The notes beneath the pieces are model-generated. The model did not search any database and was not told the DNA's origin. It was given only the letters and a program-made list of their open reading frames with translations. Positions 49,754-60,020 of a DNA stretch of 64,000 bases are shown here, piece by piece. Both the position numbers and the translations under genes were made by a program. Source of the DNA: CAYJAZ01 sp964368455. GTDB taxonomy: Bacteria; Desulfobacterota; Desulfovibrionia; Desulfovibrionales; Desulfovibrionaceae. The stretch is from assembly GCA_964368455.1 (NCBI GenBank), contig CAYJAZ010000010.1, positions 1 to 64,000 on the forward strand, in the 5' to 3' direction. Position 1 is the stretch's first letter, and each line of letters begins with the position of its first letter.

Positions 49754-52693
49754 TTATAAAAGTTTTATTGTTTTCCAAGTATATTTATTTGCGTATTCTT
49801 CTAATTGATAACCTCCTAATGAGACGAATTTTGCATGTGTATAGGCATTATGAAGAATTTCTGCAAATTCATTAAAATGCTTTTGCTTTGTAGATAAAAT
49901 TTCCTCACGCATTTCTTGTCTTAATTCGTTAGTTTCTTTTAATAAATGTCGCCAAAGAGCTGTGCTTCCTTGAGCTTCTGGACGTAAATATGTATCCATA
50001 TCGCCGATAGTTCCAATAATTGCACAGGATAAATCACGTGAGCTGATCTGCATCTTTTCTAAAAAATGAGGAATTGCTTTATAGGCATCAAATGTTTTTT
50101 CAATTTGTGGATCGCGGAATGAAACAAAATTTAAACATCCTGTCGCACGTGAATATTTGAGCACACAGCCATACGCACCTCCAAGTAATCGGACTTTATC
50201 CCATAAGTAAGTCATGCGTAAAAATCGTGTGATCACAAGCGAAGAAGCATGAAAAACATAGCCTGAGTCGTATAAATTAACTGCCATTCCGTTATAATTT
50301 ACTTGTGAAGGTAGTATAAGAGCTTTATTATTGGATGTTTTTTCATAAAGCCAGCTTTCTTTTGCTTTCTGCTTATATGGCAGTTTTTCCATGAAAGGGA
50401 TGAAAGCTTCTTCGGCTTGTTTTAGCAAATCTTTTGTTCCAATCAAATCAAGGATTGCATTTTCTTTATAGAAGATGTTTTCATGTATATACTTGAATTT
50501 ACATAAAATTGGCTGCCAATCTTGTTCTATCTCAATAAGAAGATTTCTTAGAAAATCTAAATATTTTATGCCTTGTGTGTATTCTTGAAGATGCCCAACT
50601 TTAGAGAGCATTGCTCCTAATTGTAGAGCAACATAGACATGTCCTGCTGGAATAAGCCCCTGCTCCATTCTGGCTTTTTCTTGCAAAATAATCTGCTTTA
50701 TCTTTTCTATTTTGCCAAAATCTTGCGAATATATAATTTCATCTAATAAGCCTATTAAATGAGGTATTTTTTCCTTTGTAACCTTTGAAGACAGGACAAA
50801 AGAAGAAAGTGCTTCTTCTTCGCCATGTATGGCTTGAAAAGAAATTTGGCTTGAAATTCCGCCCGTATTGCTTTCTATTTCAAAAGCTAATTCTGCAAAA
50901 TCATAATTTTTTGTACCAATTTGAGTAAGGATTCGTGAATAGACAGCCAATAAAGGCAGCAGATCGTATGGAATTGTTTCAAAATTGAAGATTAATCTTG
51001 TATATAATACTCCTGTAGTGTCAATTTCATGAGTTAATAAAGTAAATTCACCTTCTTTTTTATTAATCGGCAGAATAGTATTTTGCTTTGGCAAGTCTTC
51101 AATGCTTAATGTGGGAATAGTTGCAAGATCTTCGCAAGAGTCTTCTTTATTTTGCATTTCTTGTAATCGAGCACATTCTTCTTCGATTTCAAGCTGCTGC
51201 TCTTTAGTCATAGAAGTCTTCAAATCTGTCATGATTTTTGATTCTGCAAGAGTTTTTTGAGTTTTTAATTTTTCGTCTGGTTCTAAACACACTAAAACAC
51301 GATGTTTATTATTAAGGAAATATTTTTGTATTAATTGCTCAAATAGAGCTTCTTTTTTATGTAGTTTTTCTTTGATTTCTTCTAATGTCTTTTCCCACTC
51401 AAATGCATTAAAAGGATTTTCATCGTAGAGCCAATACGATAAACATTGCATCATTTGAATAATCCCTCGAGGAGTTTTACACGAGCTTCCTTCACGCAAT
51501 TCAAATTCAACAGAATTTATAGCTGCATTGATAGCTTTTTGAGAGATGCCATTCTTGCTAAGGTTTTGTAAAGTATCAAGAATTATGTCTTGCATAGCAT
51601 CTTCTTTGCCTAGTTGAATTGATCGCATGCCTATAGAATAATACATTTGTGCTAGATCTGTTTCAAGATAAGTTGTAACATCTTCACCTAGAGCAGAATC
51701 AAGCAATCTTGCTTTTAATGGCGAACCAGATGAACCATTAAGTATATGATTCAACATAAGAAAAAGCAAATATTCTTCTGTTTTATAACGGGGGCAAAGT
51801 AACCAACTTAGCCTTGCATGGCTTTTTAATACACTTTTTTCATCCTGATTTCTAAAGTTTGCACTTTGAAAAGGTATTGTGATTTTACGTGTTTTATTTC
51901 TTGCTTCTTGCAATGGTATTTTAGATTTTATTTCCTTCTTATTAAATATTGAAATAACATCATTAATTTTTTTTAATCGCAAATTCTCGTCATCATCGCC
52001 CCAAAAATAGAAAAAAGCATTAGAAGGATGATAAAATTCTTCATAAAAATCGAGAAATTCCTCATATGTTAATTTTATAATATCATGAGGATTACCTCCA
52101 GAATCGAAAGAATATAAAGTATCTGGGAAGATAGCGTATTGGGATTGCTCACTTAATAAAGAATCTGGTGAGGAATATACTCCTTTCATTTCATTGTATA
52201 CTACACCTTTATACTGCCATTTTCTTGTATTATCTTCGTCTAAGGTAGAAGTGTCGATATGCCATCCTTCTTGTCTGAAAATATCTCGTCCTTTTTCTTT
52301 ATGTATCTGCGAAAAGAAAACCGCATCTAAATATACATCTATAAGATTATACAAATCTTGTGTATTGGTGCTTGCAACAGGATAAGATGTTTTGTCTGGA
52401 TAGGTGAGTGCATTTAAAAAAGTTTGTAATGAACTTTTTAATAATTCAACAAATGGTTCTTTGCTAGGGTATTTTTCTGAACCACACAAAAGGGCATGCT
52501 CCAAAATATGTGCAACTCCTTTTGAATCTTTTGGCGGTGTGCGAAAAGTGACTCCAAAACATTTATTAATATCACTATTTAAAATTGAAATGAGTTTAGC
52601 ATGAGTTTTTTTATGTAGATACAATCTTACTAAACCGCCAACCTCAACAATATTTCTTTCTTCTAAAAGCGTAAAACCATGTATATCAGACAT
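49754..52693 (-). CDS. PreP-like M16C metallopeptidase, cytoplasmic
   Basis: A 979-residue zinc peptidase related to presequence protease (Cym1/PreP). The inverted zinc motif is His62-x2-Glu65-His66 (HILEH) with the distal Glu168 (YNEMKGVYSSP). The segment LLKSSLQTFLNALTYPDKT is typical of the M16C branch. It has no signal peptide, so it should work in the cytoplasm. PreP-type enzymes degrade free peptides up to about 65 residues in a closed chamber. It is divergent from an exported M16 peptidase, and a peptide importer lies beyond that, so a role in finishing imported peptides is plausible. Terminator not identified. Confidence 0.9.
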   Translation of the reverse strand: MSDIHGFTLLEERNIVEVGGLVRLYLHKKTHAKLISILNSDINKCFGVTFRTPPKDSKGVAHILEHALLCGSEKYPSKEPFVELLKSSLQTFLNALTYPDKTSYPVASTNTQDLYNLIDVYLDAVFFSQIHKEKGRDIFRQEGWHIDTSTLDEDNTRKWQYKGVVYNEMKGVYSSPDSLLSEQSQYAIFPDTLYSFDSGGNPHDIIKLTYEEFLDFYEEFYHPSNAFFYFWGDDDENLRLKKINDVISIFNKKEIKSKIPLQEARNKTRKITIPFQSANFRNQDEKSVLKSHARLSWLLCPRYKTEEYLLFLMLNHILNGSSGSPLKARLLDSALGEDVTTYLETDLAQMYYSIGMRSIQLGKEDAMQDIILDTLQNLSKNGISQKAINAAINSVEFELREGSSCKTPRGIIQMMQCLSYWLYDENPFNAFEWEKTLEEIKEKLHKKEALFEQLIQKYFLNNKHRVLVCLEPDEKLKTQKTLAESKIMTDLKTSMTKEQQLEIEEECARLQEMQNKEDSCEDLATIPTLSIEDLPKQNTILPINKKEGEFTLLTHEIDTTGVLYTRLIFNFETIPYDLLPLLAVYSRILTQIGTKNYDFAELAFEIESNTGGISSQISFQAIHGEEEALSSFVLSSKVTKEKIPHLIGLLDEIIYSQDFGKIEKIKQIILQEKARMEQGLIPAGHVYVALQLGAMLSKVGHLQEYTQGIKYLDFLRNLLIEIEQDWQPILCKFKYIHENIFYKENAILDLIGTKDLLKQAEEAFIPFMEKLPYKQKAKESWLYEKTSNNKALILPSQVNYNGMAVNLYDSGYVFHASSLVITRFLRMTYLWDKVRLLGGAYGCVLKYSRATGCLNFVSFRDPQIEKTFDAYKAIPHFLEKMQISSRDLSCAIIGTIGDMDTYLRPEAQGSTALWRHLLKETNELRQEMREEILSTKQKHFNEFAEILHNAYTHAKFVSLGGYQLEEYANKYTWKTIKLL

Positions 52694-52890
52694 ATAAAAC
52701 CCTTTTATAATAAATTTTTCAAATATAAAGTCATCAGAAAATAATTTTATGAATATTGAAATCTTTCTTGACAGAATAAGTTTATGTATAATAGTTTATA
52801 TTGTCAAACTTAATGTATTGAATAAAACTTACTGTGTCTATCTTGATAATGGCGTTCTAAACTTGTATTACTTTTTTTGAAAGGCTTGCT

Positions 52891-55800
52891 ATGATTAGTG
52901 TAACAAAAGTGTTTTTTCGTATGCTTACGTATTTTACGGTCTTTTTATTAGTTTTTATTTTACCATTTTTTTTAATTGAAAAAAGTTATGCAAATGCAGT
53001 AGATTCTGTGCCACATGAGGCATATTGGTTGAATGGAGAATGGATACATGAAAATTCTACTTTAGTTCCAGATTCTTCTTTGCATTTTGGAAAATTATCC
53101 AATGGTTTTAGATACGTCTTTTTGCCTTACCCAAAGCAAGATGAGAATATTTCCATATATTTAAATGTTCAAGCTGGCTCTATGATGGAAAATTCAAATC
53201 AGCTTGGCTATGCACATTTTGTTGAGCATATGGCTTTTAATGGCACAAAGAATTTTCCTGCAGGCTCTTTACAGCAGAGACTTCATCGTCACAATATTGC
53301 TTTATATGCGAATGTTAACGCTCAAACTTATCTAACTGAAACAGTATATAAGATAAATTTAAATTCATATAATTCTAAACAAGTAAGTTTGGCTTTAGAA
53401 TTATTGAAAGATTTTTCAGATGGTATGCTTATAGAGCCTGTAGAAGTTGAACAAGAAAAGAAAGTTATTCTTGCTGAAAAAAAAGTTCGCGATAAAGAAA
53501 TTATGGTGAATAGATCTAAGCGTCTTGCAAATTTATACCCTAATATGCCATTTTCAAGACCAAGTATAGGTACAGAAAATTCAATATTAACAGCTACAAG
53601 CAATGGGCTAAAAGATTTTTATACTACTTGGTATACACCAGATCGTATGATTTTGGTTGTTGCAGGTAATTTTGATCGTATCAAGATGGAAGAAGAAATT
53701 GAGAAGATCTTTTCTTCTATTAAACAAGCCTCTTGGCTAGAATCGCCTTCTTCATCTATTCCTTTTATTCCAAATTGGGGAAAGCCAGAAAATTTAGCTT
53801 TTAGAATCTTCGCTGAAAGCAGACCAATAACAACAGCTGAAGTTACGCTTATCTTGCATTTTCCACGCATGCACATTGAAGATTCAGAAAAGAAAAGAAA
53901 AAATATACTTCTTGATACAATTATCGAATATAGCTTGCAAAATAGATTAGAAGAAAAAGCGAATATGCAGAATATTTCATGGACTTTTGCTTATGTCATG
54001 AATAATTGGCGTAGCGGAATTTTACCAAATATCACATTGAATGCTAATGTTGAAAACGCTCAATGGGACAATGTTCTAAGACTTTATGTGCAAGAACTAA
54101 AATCAATACAAAAATATGGTATTAGTCAAGAAGAATTAGATAAAGCTCTTGAATATTTGGCTAAAAACTTACATCAAAAAGATATAGCAAGCAAAAATTT
54201 TTCAAGTCAAAGAATAGCAGATAACTTTATATACAGTGAAAATTCTGACAGGGTTATGATTTCACAAGAAAAAGAAAAGGAAATATTGGAATCTTTTTCA
54301 AAAGAAATTTCATTAGAAAAAGTGAATGCTCTTGCAAAACAAATTTTCATTGCAAAAGATATATCTTTAATAGTTGGTGGGCAAAATCCTCCAAGTGTAG
54401 AAGAAATTAAAGCAATATGGCATGAAGAGCAGAATAAAAAAACTATACAATATCAAGCAAGAAAAGCAATAAACTTTCCTTATCTTGAACTTCCAAAACA
54501 AGAACTTTTAGCTTCAAGCTCAAGTTTAAAAAGTGAAGAAATCAAATTAGATAAAGAAAATACAACAACCTTATATTCTTATGTTTTAGACAATAAAATC
54601 CCCTTATATTTCTTACCATTACCTTATGAAGAGAATAAGGTAAAAGTGCAATTATTGTTTGGTAATGGCTATCAAGGTCTGAGCGATGAGCAAATCAATG
54701 TCGCACAAGCAACAAGTCTTGCTTTGCAATATTCTGGTATTGGCTCTTTATCTTTCCTTGATAGTAAAAATATATTGCAAAATTTAGGGATAATAAAACA
54801 AGAAAATCATAAGCTTAGTAATTCTGAAATCTTAGTAAGTGGTGATTCAAGTCAACTTGAAAAGCTTATTCAAATTGCATGGACACAATATACAGACCCA
54901 AAATTATCTTCAAATAGTCTTGATAAAGTGAAATTAAATTTAGAAAACTACGATCATTTTATAAACGATACAACCTACGGAGCTAATCTACATAAAGGGA
55001 CTTCTTTCTTCTTTGGCAATGCAAGACAATATCGAAATATTGAATTAGTTGATTTTAATGCTACGCAGAAGGATTTATTAGATGTATATCTTTTAAATTC
55101 AAGAAAAAATCCATTAACAATACTTATTTCAGGTGATTTTAATCTTGATAAGGCTTTTGATTATACACAAAGATATTTTTCTCAAATTGCTTCACAAAAA
55201 CATAATAAAAGGCCTATCAAAGAATTTCTTTTCCCAAAAAATGGATTACTTGAGATTGAAAGCAAAGAAGAACTAGACCAAGCAATATATAGACAAGAGT
55301 GGTTGCTGTATATAAAATCTAAGAAAAATGTAGAATTTATTATAGAAAATCAATTGCTTGCTATTTTATTAAAAAATAAATTACGCGATGATATTCGTGA
55401 AAAAATTGGAGCTACTTATAGTCCTTCTGTGCAATTTCTTGCTTTGCCTAATGAAGAGAATGCGGTTCTTATGCAAGTTCAAATTCATACGGACAGAATG
55501 CAATTAGAAAAAATAAGTAAATATATGGAAGAGTTAGCTAAGTGGAATGTCACAGAAAAAGAATTTGAACTAGCAAAAACTCTTTATATGAAAAGTAATA
55601 CTATGCAAAAATTAAGCAATAGATATTGGGAAGATGCCATTTTAAAAGAAATAATCTTCGCAAAAAATTATAAAGAATCAATTTCCATTTCAAGCGAGTC
55701 GATTCAGAAAATGCCGTATAAGGACATAAAAATTGCTTTAGAAAATCTCTTCACTCAGCCAAGTGCAATTTTTAAAATTAAATCAGAAGAAATAGAATAA
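52891..55800 (+). CDS. Exported M16 metallopeptidase (PqqL/FusC-like)
   Basis: A 969-residue zinc peptidase. The first 35 residues contain a hydrophobic stretch (YFTVFLLVFILPFFLIE) ending KSYANA, read as a signal peptide or anchor, so it should act in the periplasm. The zinc motif is His109-x2-Glu112-His113 (HFVEH) with distal Glu189. A second inactive-type M16 half follows (FLPLPYEENKVKVQLLFGNG ...), and RDDIREKIGATYSPS is a conserved substrate-binding loop. Size and domain layout resemble PqqL and FusC, periplasmic peptidases paired with TonB receptors. It leads a tight run into the yejABEF-like genes (49 bases to yejA). Confidence 0.88.
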   Translation: MISVTKVFFRMLTYFTVFLLVFILPFFLIEKSYANAVDSVPHEAYWLNGEWIHENSTLVPDSSLHFGKLSNGFRYVFLPYPKQDENISIYLNVQAGSMMENSNQLGYAHFVEHMAFNGTKNFPAGSLQQRLHRHNIALYANVNAQTYLTETVYKINLNSYNSKQVSLALELLKDFSDGMLIEPVEVEQEKKVILAEKKVRDKEIMVNRSKRLANLYPNMPFSRPSIGTENSILTATSNGLKDFYTTWYTPDRMILVVAGNFDRIKMEEEIEKIFSSIKQASWLESPSSSIPFIPNWGKPENLAFRIFAESRPITTAEVTLILHFPRMHIEDSEKKRKNILLDTIIEYSLQNRLEEKANMQNISWTFAYVMNNWRSGILPNITLNANVENAQWDNVLRLYVQELKSIQKYGISQEELDKALEYLAKNLHQKDIASKNFSSQRIADNFIYSENSDRVMISQEKEKEILESFSKEISLEKVNALAKQIFIAKDISLIVGGQNPPSVEEIKAIWHEEQNKKTIQYQARKAINFPYLELPKQELLASSSSLKSEEIKLDKENTTTLYSYVLDNKIPLYFLPLPYEENKVKVQLLFGNGYQGLSDEQINVAQATSLALQYSGIGSLSFLDSKNILQNLGIIKQENHKLSNSEILVSGDSSQLEKLIQIAWTQYTDPKLSSNSLDKVKLNLENYDHFINDTTYGANLHKGTSFFFGNARQYRNIELVDFNATQKDLLDVYLLNSRKNPLTILISGDFNLDKAFDYTQRYFSQIASQKHNKRPIKEFLFPKNGLLEIESKEELDQAIYRQEWLLYIKSKKNVEFIIENQLLAILLKNKLRDDIREKIGATYSPSVQFLALPNEENAVLMQVQIHTDRMQLEKISKYMEELAKWNVTEKEFELAKTLYMKSNTMQKLSNRYWEDAILKEIIFAKNYKESISISSESIQKMPYKDIKIALENLFTQPSAIFKIKSEEIE

Positions 55801-55849
55801 ACTGCTATGATTTTTGATTTTATTTCTAATAATAGAAAAGGAGCTATTG

Positions 55850-57691
55850 ATGAAAATAAAGAATTATAAGCCTCTTGTGCTGCTCATATTTTGCTCTTTT
55901 ATATTGTCTTATATAAGTATTTTTCCCACTCGATCCTATGCGTCAAATATTGATGAAATTATAAAAGAAAGCTCCACGGTTGATGTTGTAAGTGTTTGGG
56001 ATAATATAAAAAAAGAAGATATATATCCATATATGCCTTATGCAGACCCACATGCTCCAAAAGGCGGCGAGTTTAGGATAAGTACGGTTGGCACTTTTGA
56101 TAATTTTAACCCTTTTTCTACTCGTGGCTATTGTGCCGCTTATATGAATTTGGTTTTTGAGAATTTAGGAATAAGTGTACGTGATAATAATTTCAAAATC
56201 CACGGATTGATAGCTAAAAATTTTGTCTTGCCAGAAGACAGATCTTTTTTACTTGTGAACCTACGTGAAGAAGCTCGTTTTGCTGATGGGCATGCGGTTA
56301 CAGCAGAAGATGTTGTTTTTAGTTATAATGCACTTATTAATGAAGCAAATCCTATATACAAAGAAATTTATAAAAATATAGAAAGTGTGACTGCAAAAAA
56401 TGATCATTCTGTTTTATTTAAATTCAAAGAAAAAAATAATCGTGAACTCCCTCTTATTATTGCACAATTTCCTGTGCTTCCCTCGCATTGGTGGAAAAAG
56501 AGAAATATCGCAGAGCCAAATTTTGAGATAATGCCTGGAAGTGGGCCTTATACAATTTCAGATTACAAGATGGGAGAATATATTGTATTTAGTAGAAATT
56601 TAGACTATTGGGGCAGTAGCCTTGATATAAATCAAGGGCTTTATAATTTTGATACTATTAAATTAGAATATTTCCGTGATTCTGCCGTTGCACGTGAAGC
56701 TTTTTTTGGTGGTATGATAGATTATTATAATGAAGGCACAATTAAAGGCTGGGTGAATGGCTATAATGTGCCAGCGGTTCAAGAGGGGAAGATAGTAAAA
56801 AAAGAACAAGAATATCGACGTAATTTAGGTATGAGTGGACTTTTTTTTAATACAAGAAAAGCGATACTTGCAAATAAAGATGTAAGAGAAGCTCTTATCT
56901 TGCTTTTTGACTTTAACTGGATAAATAAAGCTCTTTATTACAATGCCTACAAGCAATACGACAGCTATTTTACAGGTTCGCCCTTTGCCGCAAAAAAATA
57001 TCCCACAGAAGAAGAAATTAAAATCCTCAGTCAATGGAAAGATACATTAAGTCCTGAAATATTTGAAAGTTTGCCTGAGCAAGAAATAGTTGATTATAAA
57101 GAAGATTTGAGACATTTTCGTAAGGCTTTAGAGCTTTTTGCCAAAGCAGGCTGGACTATGAATGAGGGTAAATTAGTAAACAAGCATGGGCAGCAAATGC
57201 GTTTATCCATACTTTTAATGAGCTCTTCCTTACAAAAAATATATTTATATTATTCAAAAAATCTAGAAAGAGTGGGTATTAAAATTGATATACAAATAGT
57301 TGATCAAGCACAATACATACAAAGAAGCCGAAATTTTGATTATGATTTCATTCATAGCATGATTCCACAAGGGCGAAATCCATCTGACGAACAAAAAAGA
57401 TATTGGACAAGCGAGGCTGCAAATACTGTAGGTTCAAGAAATTTTTCTGGTATCAGCGATCCTGTTATAGATGAACTTGTTGAACAATTGGTTAATACCA
57501 ATACCTATGAAAGCCGTAGTGCATACATAAGTGCATTAGATAGATTATTACAGCATGGAGCATATGTTATTAATGGTTGGTATACTCCTACACAGAGAAT
57601 AGCTTGGTGGAAAGATAAAGTGAGCCCACCAAGGGCATATAAAGAAAATAGCGTTGAACTTATGTCTTGGCATAAAGCTGTAAAAGAATAG
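55850..57691 (+). CDS. yejA: Periplasmic oligopeptide-binding protein, YejA type
   Basis: A 613-residue family 5 solute-binding protein. The N-terminus (about 1-32, ending TRSYA-SN) is a signal peptide. The family opening is YADPHAPKGGEFRISTVG (18 residues), with FSTRGYCAAYMNLVFENL and VLPEDRSFLLVNLREEARFADG, the DNF-like pattern of YejA. YejA binds peptides such as microcin C in E. coli. I place the start at ATG 55850, which has AAAAGGAG upstream; the longer frame adds 12 unlikely residues. It sits between the exported peptidase and two permeases. Confidence 0.92.
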   Translation: MKIKNYKPLVLLIFCSFILSYISIFPTRSYASNIDEIIKESSTVDVVSVWDNIKKEDIYPYMPYADPHAPKGGEFRISTVGTFDNFNPFSTRGYCAAYMNLVFENLGISVRDNNFKIHGLIAKNFVLPEDRSFLLVNLREEARFADGHAVTAEDVVFSYNALINEANPIYKEIYKNIESVTAKNDHSVLFKFKEKNNRELPLIIAQFPVLPSHWWKKRNIAEPNFEIMPGSGPYTISDYKMGEYIVFSRNLDYWGSSLDINQGLYNFDTIKLEYFRDSAVAREAFFGGMIDYYNEGTIKGWVNGYNVPAVQEGKIVKKEQEYRRNLGMSGLFFNTRKAILANKDVREALILLFDFNWINKALYYNAYKQYDSYFTGSPFAAKKYPTEEEIKILSQWKDTLSPEIFESLPEQEIVDYKEDLRHFRKALELFAKAGWTMNEGKLVNKHGQQMRLSILLMSSSLQKIYLYYSKNLERVGIKIDIQIVDQAQYIQRSRNFDYDFIHSMIPQGRNPSDEQKRYWTSEAANTVGSRNFSGISDPVIDELVEQLVNTNTYESRSAYISALDRLLQHGAYVINGWYTPTQRIAWWKDKVSPPRAYKENSVELMSWHKAVKE

Positions 57692-57765
57692 AATAACTAT
57701 TTACAATAAAAGTTTAACCACGCAAAATTCTGTTTTTATAACAATATAAGAGTTAAAGGATTGCT

Positions 57766-58869
57766 ATGCTTTATTATATTCTTAGAAGACTTCTTCTTTT
57801 TGTTCCAACTCTTTGGGCAATTATAACAATGAATTTCTTTGTGATTCAATTAGCTCCAGGTGGGCCTGTAGATCAATTTGTCGCAAAAATTGAAGGCAAT
57901 GACGATATCTTTATGGAAAGAATAGGCAGTCAGCAAAGTGATTTTGTAAGTTCTAATGATACTGATATTACAGGCGGTGGCGAACATTATATAGCATCAC
58001 GGGGATTAAGTGAGGACACACTAAAAGCAATTAATACTCTCTATGGTTTTGATAAACCTCTATGGGAACGCTATGTAAATATGCTTATTTCCTATTTAAA
58101 ATTTGATTTTGGCGAAAGTTTATTCAAGGCTTCCTCTGTGATTGATTTGATCAAAAATGCTTTACCTATTTCAATTAGTTTAGGTTTGTGGAGCACTTTA
58201 GTTGTCTATTTTGTTTCTATTCCTCTTGGTGTTGCAAGGGCTATGCGTGCTGGATCAAAATTTGATCTTTATTCTGGCGTAACTGTAGTTATTGGTAGTG
58301 CAATTCCTGGTTTTTTATTTGCTATGTTATTGATAGTGCTTTTTGCAGGCGGTTCATATTGGCAAATATTCCCTATTCGTGGATTGCATTCTCTAGGCTA
58401 TGAAAGTTTGCCACTTTGGGAACAAATAGTAGATTATTTTCACCATTTATTTTTACCTATTCTATCTATGACAATTGGTGGATTTGCAGGACTTACTTTA
58501 TTTACACGAAATTCCTTTTTAGATGAACTTACTAAACAATATGTAGACACAGCCAAAGCAAAAGGTTTAGACGATAAAGCTGTGCTGTATAAACATGTTT
58601 TTCGTAATGCTATGCTTATCATTATCTCAGGCTTGCCTGGTGCATTTATAGGTATTTTCTTTACTGGTTCATTGCTTATTGAAACAATTTTTTCTTTAAA
58701 TGGAATTGGATTAATAGGTTTTGAAGCTACTATGCAAAGAGATTATTCCATAATGTTTGCTACTTTATATATCTTCACACTTATTGGTTTGCTCACTTCG
58801 CTCATTGGAGATATTACTATGATGTTTGTAGATCCAAGAATAGATTTTGCTTCACGCAAAAAGGCTTAG
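57766..58869 (+). CDS. yejB: Peptide ABC transporter permease, YejB type
   Basis: A 367-residue inner-membrane permease of the DppB group. It starts MLYYILRRLLLFVPTLWAII and then has a long first loop (about 35-95) with GGPVDQF, a YejB feature. The EAA-like coupling loop is YVDTAKAKGLDDKAVLYKHVFRNA. FDPRID-type ending (MFVDPRIDFASRKKA). About six membrane segments. Pairs with the YejE-like permease 8 bases downstream. AAAGGA ribosome site. Confidence 0.92.
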   Translation: MLYYILRRLLLFVPTLWAIITMNFFVIQLAPGGPVDQFVAKIEGNDDIFMERIGSQQSDFVSSNDTDITGGGEHYIASRGLSEDTLKAINTLYGFDKPLWERYVNMLISYLKFDFGESLFKASSVIDLIKNALPISISLGLWSTLVVYFVSIPLGVARAMRAGSKFDLYSGVTVVIGSAIPGFLFAMLLIVLFAGGSYWQIFPIRGLHSLGYESLPLWEQIVDYFHHLFLPILSMTIGGFAGLTLFTRNSFLDELTKQYVDTAKAKGLDDKAVLYKHVFRNAMLIIISGLPGAFIGIFFTGSLLIETIFSLNGIGLIGFEATMQRDYSIMFATLYIFTLIGLLTSLIGDITMMFVDPRIDFASRKKA

Positions 58870-58877
58870 GTAAGACA

Positions 58878-60020
58878 ATGAAAATAAAAACAAATATAGC
58901 TCAAAGACGTTGGCAAACTTTCAAACAAAATAAGCGTGCATATATCTCACTTATTATCTTTTCTACATTCTTTATACTAAGCCTTTGTTCAGAATTAATT
59001 GCTAATGACAAGCCTCTTTTTATGTATCTTGAAAATGAACAAACACAAGAAAGAAGCTACTATTTTCCTTTTATGCAAAATCTTACAGAAAAAGATTTAG
59101 GAAGAGATTTACCTATTTCTGTAGATTTTCAAGCTCCATATATTCAAAATATGATAGATAAACATGGTTTTGCTCTTTGGACACCTATTAAATATTCATA
59201 CGACACTATATCCTATTATACCGACGAGTCTTTTCCCTCAAGGCCAAGTAAAGAGCATTGGCTTGGAACTGATGATCATGGAAGAGATATTTTAGCAAGA
59301 ATTTTATATGGATTTAGAATATCTGTGCTTTTTGGACTATGCTTGTGTATATTTGGCAGTGTGATAGGTGTTATTGCAGGTTTGGCTCAAGGCTATTATG
59401 GCGGTAAATTAGACTTGCTTTTTCAAAGGTTTATGGAGTTATGGGCTGGTATACCTACTTTATATTTAATTATGATAGTATCAAGTGTTGTGATTATAAA
59501 CTTTTGGATACTTCTTGGAATTATGCTTTTATTTAGCTGGATGGGGCTTGTAGGAATTGTTCGTGCTGAAAGTTTAAAAGTGCGTAATATCGACTATATA
59601 AGAGCAGCACTTGCCTTAGGTGTTCCTGATAGAACAATTATGTTTAAACATATTCTTCCAAATGCAACAGTAGCTTTGATAGCGACGATGCCTTTTCAAG
59701 TAAATGCTTCCATAGTTGCCCTCACTTCTTTGGATTTTTTGGGCTTTGGTTTACCAGCACATTATCCCTCCTTGGGCGAGGTTGTCTCACAAGGTAAAAA
59801 CAATCTTTACGCTCCATGGATTGCAATTACCGCATTTTTCACAATTGGCGGCATGCTCACTACTTTAGTGTTTATAGGAGAAGGCGTAAGAGATGCCTTT
59901 GATCCAAGAGTATTTCTTTTTACTAAAAGTGAAACGATTAATTTTGAAAACGAAGAATGGTATAAAGAATTAACAGCAAAAGCTACTTCCAATAAAGCTA
60001 TTTCCAAAAAGGAACAATAA
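58878..60020 (+). CDS. yejE: Peptide ABC transporter permease, YejE type
   Basis: A 380-residue permease of the DppC group. After the first membrane segment (AYISLIIFSTFFILSLCSEL) there is a long periplasmic loop, about 45-125, which includes HWLGTDDHGRDILARILYG, the DppC signature. The coupling loop is RNIDYIRAALALGVPDRTIMFKHILPN. The C-terminus has GEGVRDAFDPRVF and a charged tail. The stop codon overlaps the yejF start (TAATG), so translation is coupled. Confidence 0.93.
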   Translation: MKIKTNIAQRRWQTFKQNKRAYISLIIFSTFFILSLCSELIANDKPLFMYLENEQTQERSYYFPFMQNLTEKDLGRDLPISVDFQAPYIQNMIDKHGFALWTPIKYSYDTISYYTDESFPSRPSKEHWLGTDDHGRDILARILYGFRISVLFGLCLCIFGSVIGVIAGLAQGYYGGKLDLLFQRFMELWAGIPTLYLIMIVSSVVIINFWILLGIMLLFSWMGLVGIVRAESLKVRNIDYIRAALALGVPDRTIMFKHILPNATVALIATMPFQVNASIVALTSLDFLGFGLPAHYPSLGEVVSQGKNNLYAPWIAITAFFTIGGMLTTLVFIGEGVRDAFDPRVFLFTKSETINFENEEWYKELTAKATSNKAISKKEQ

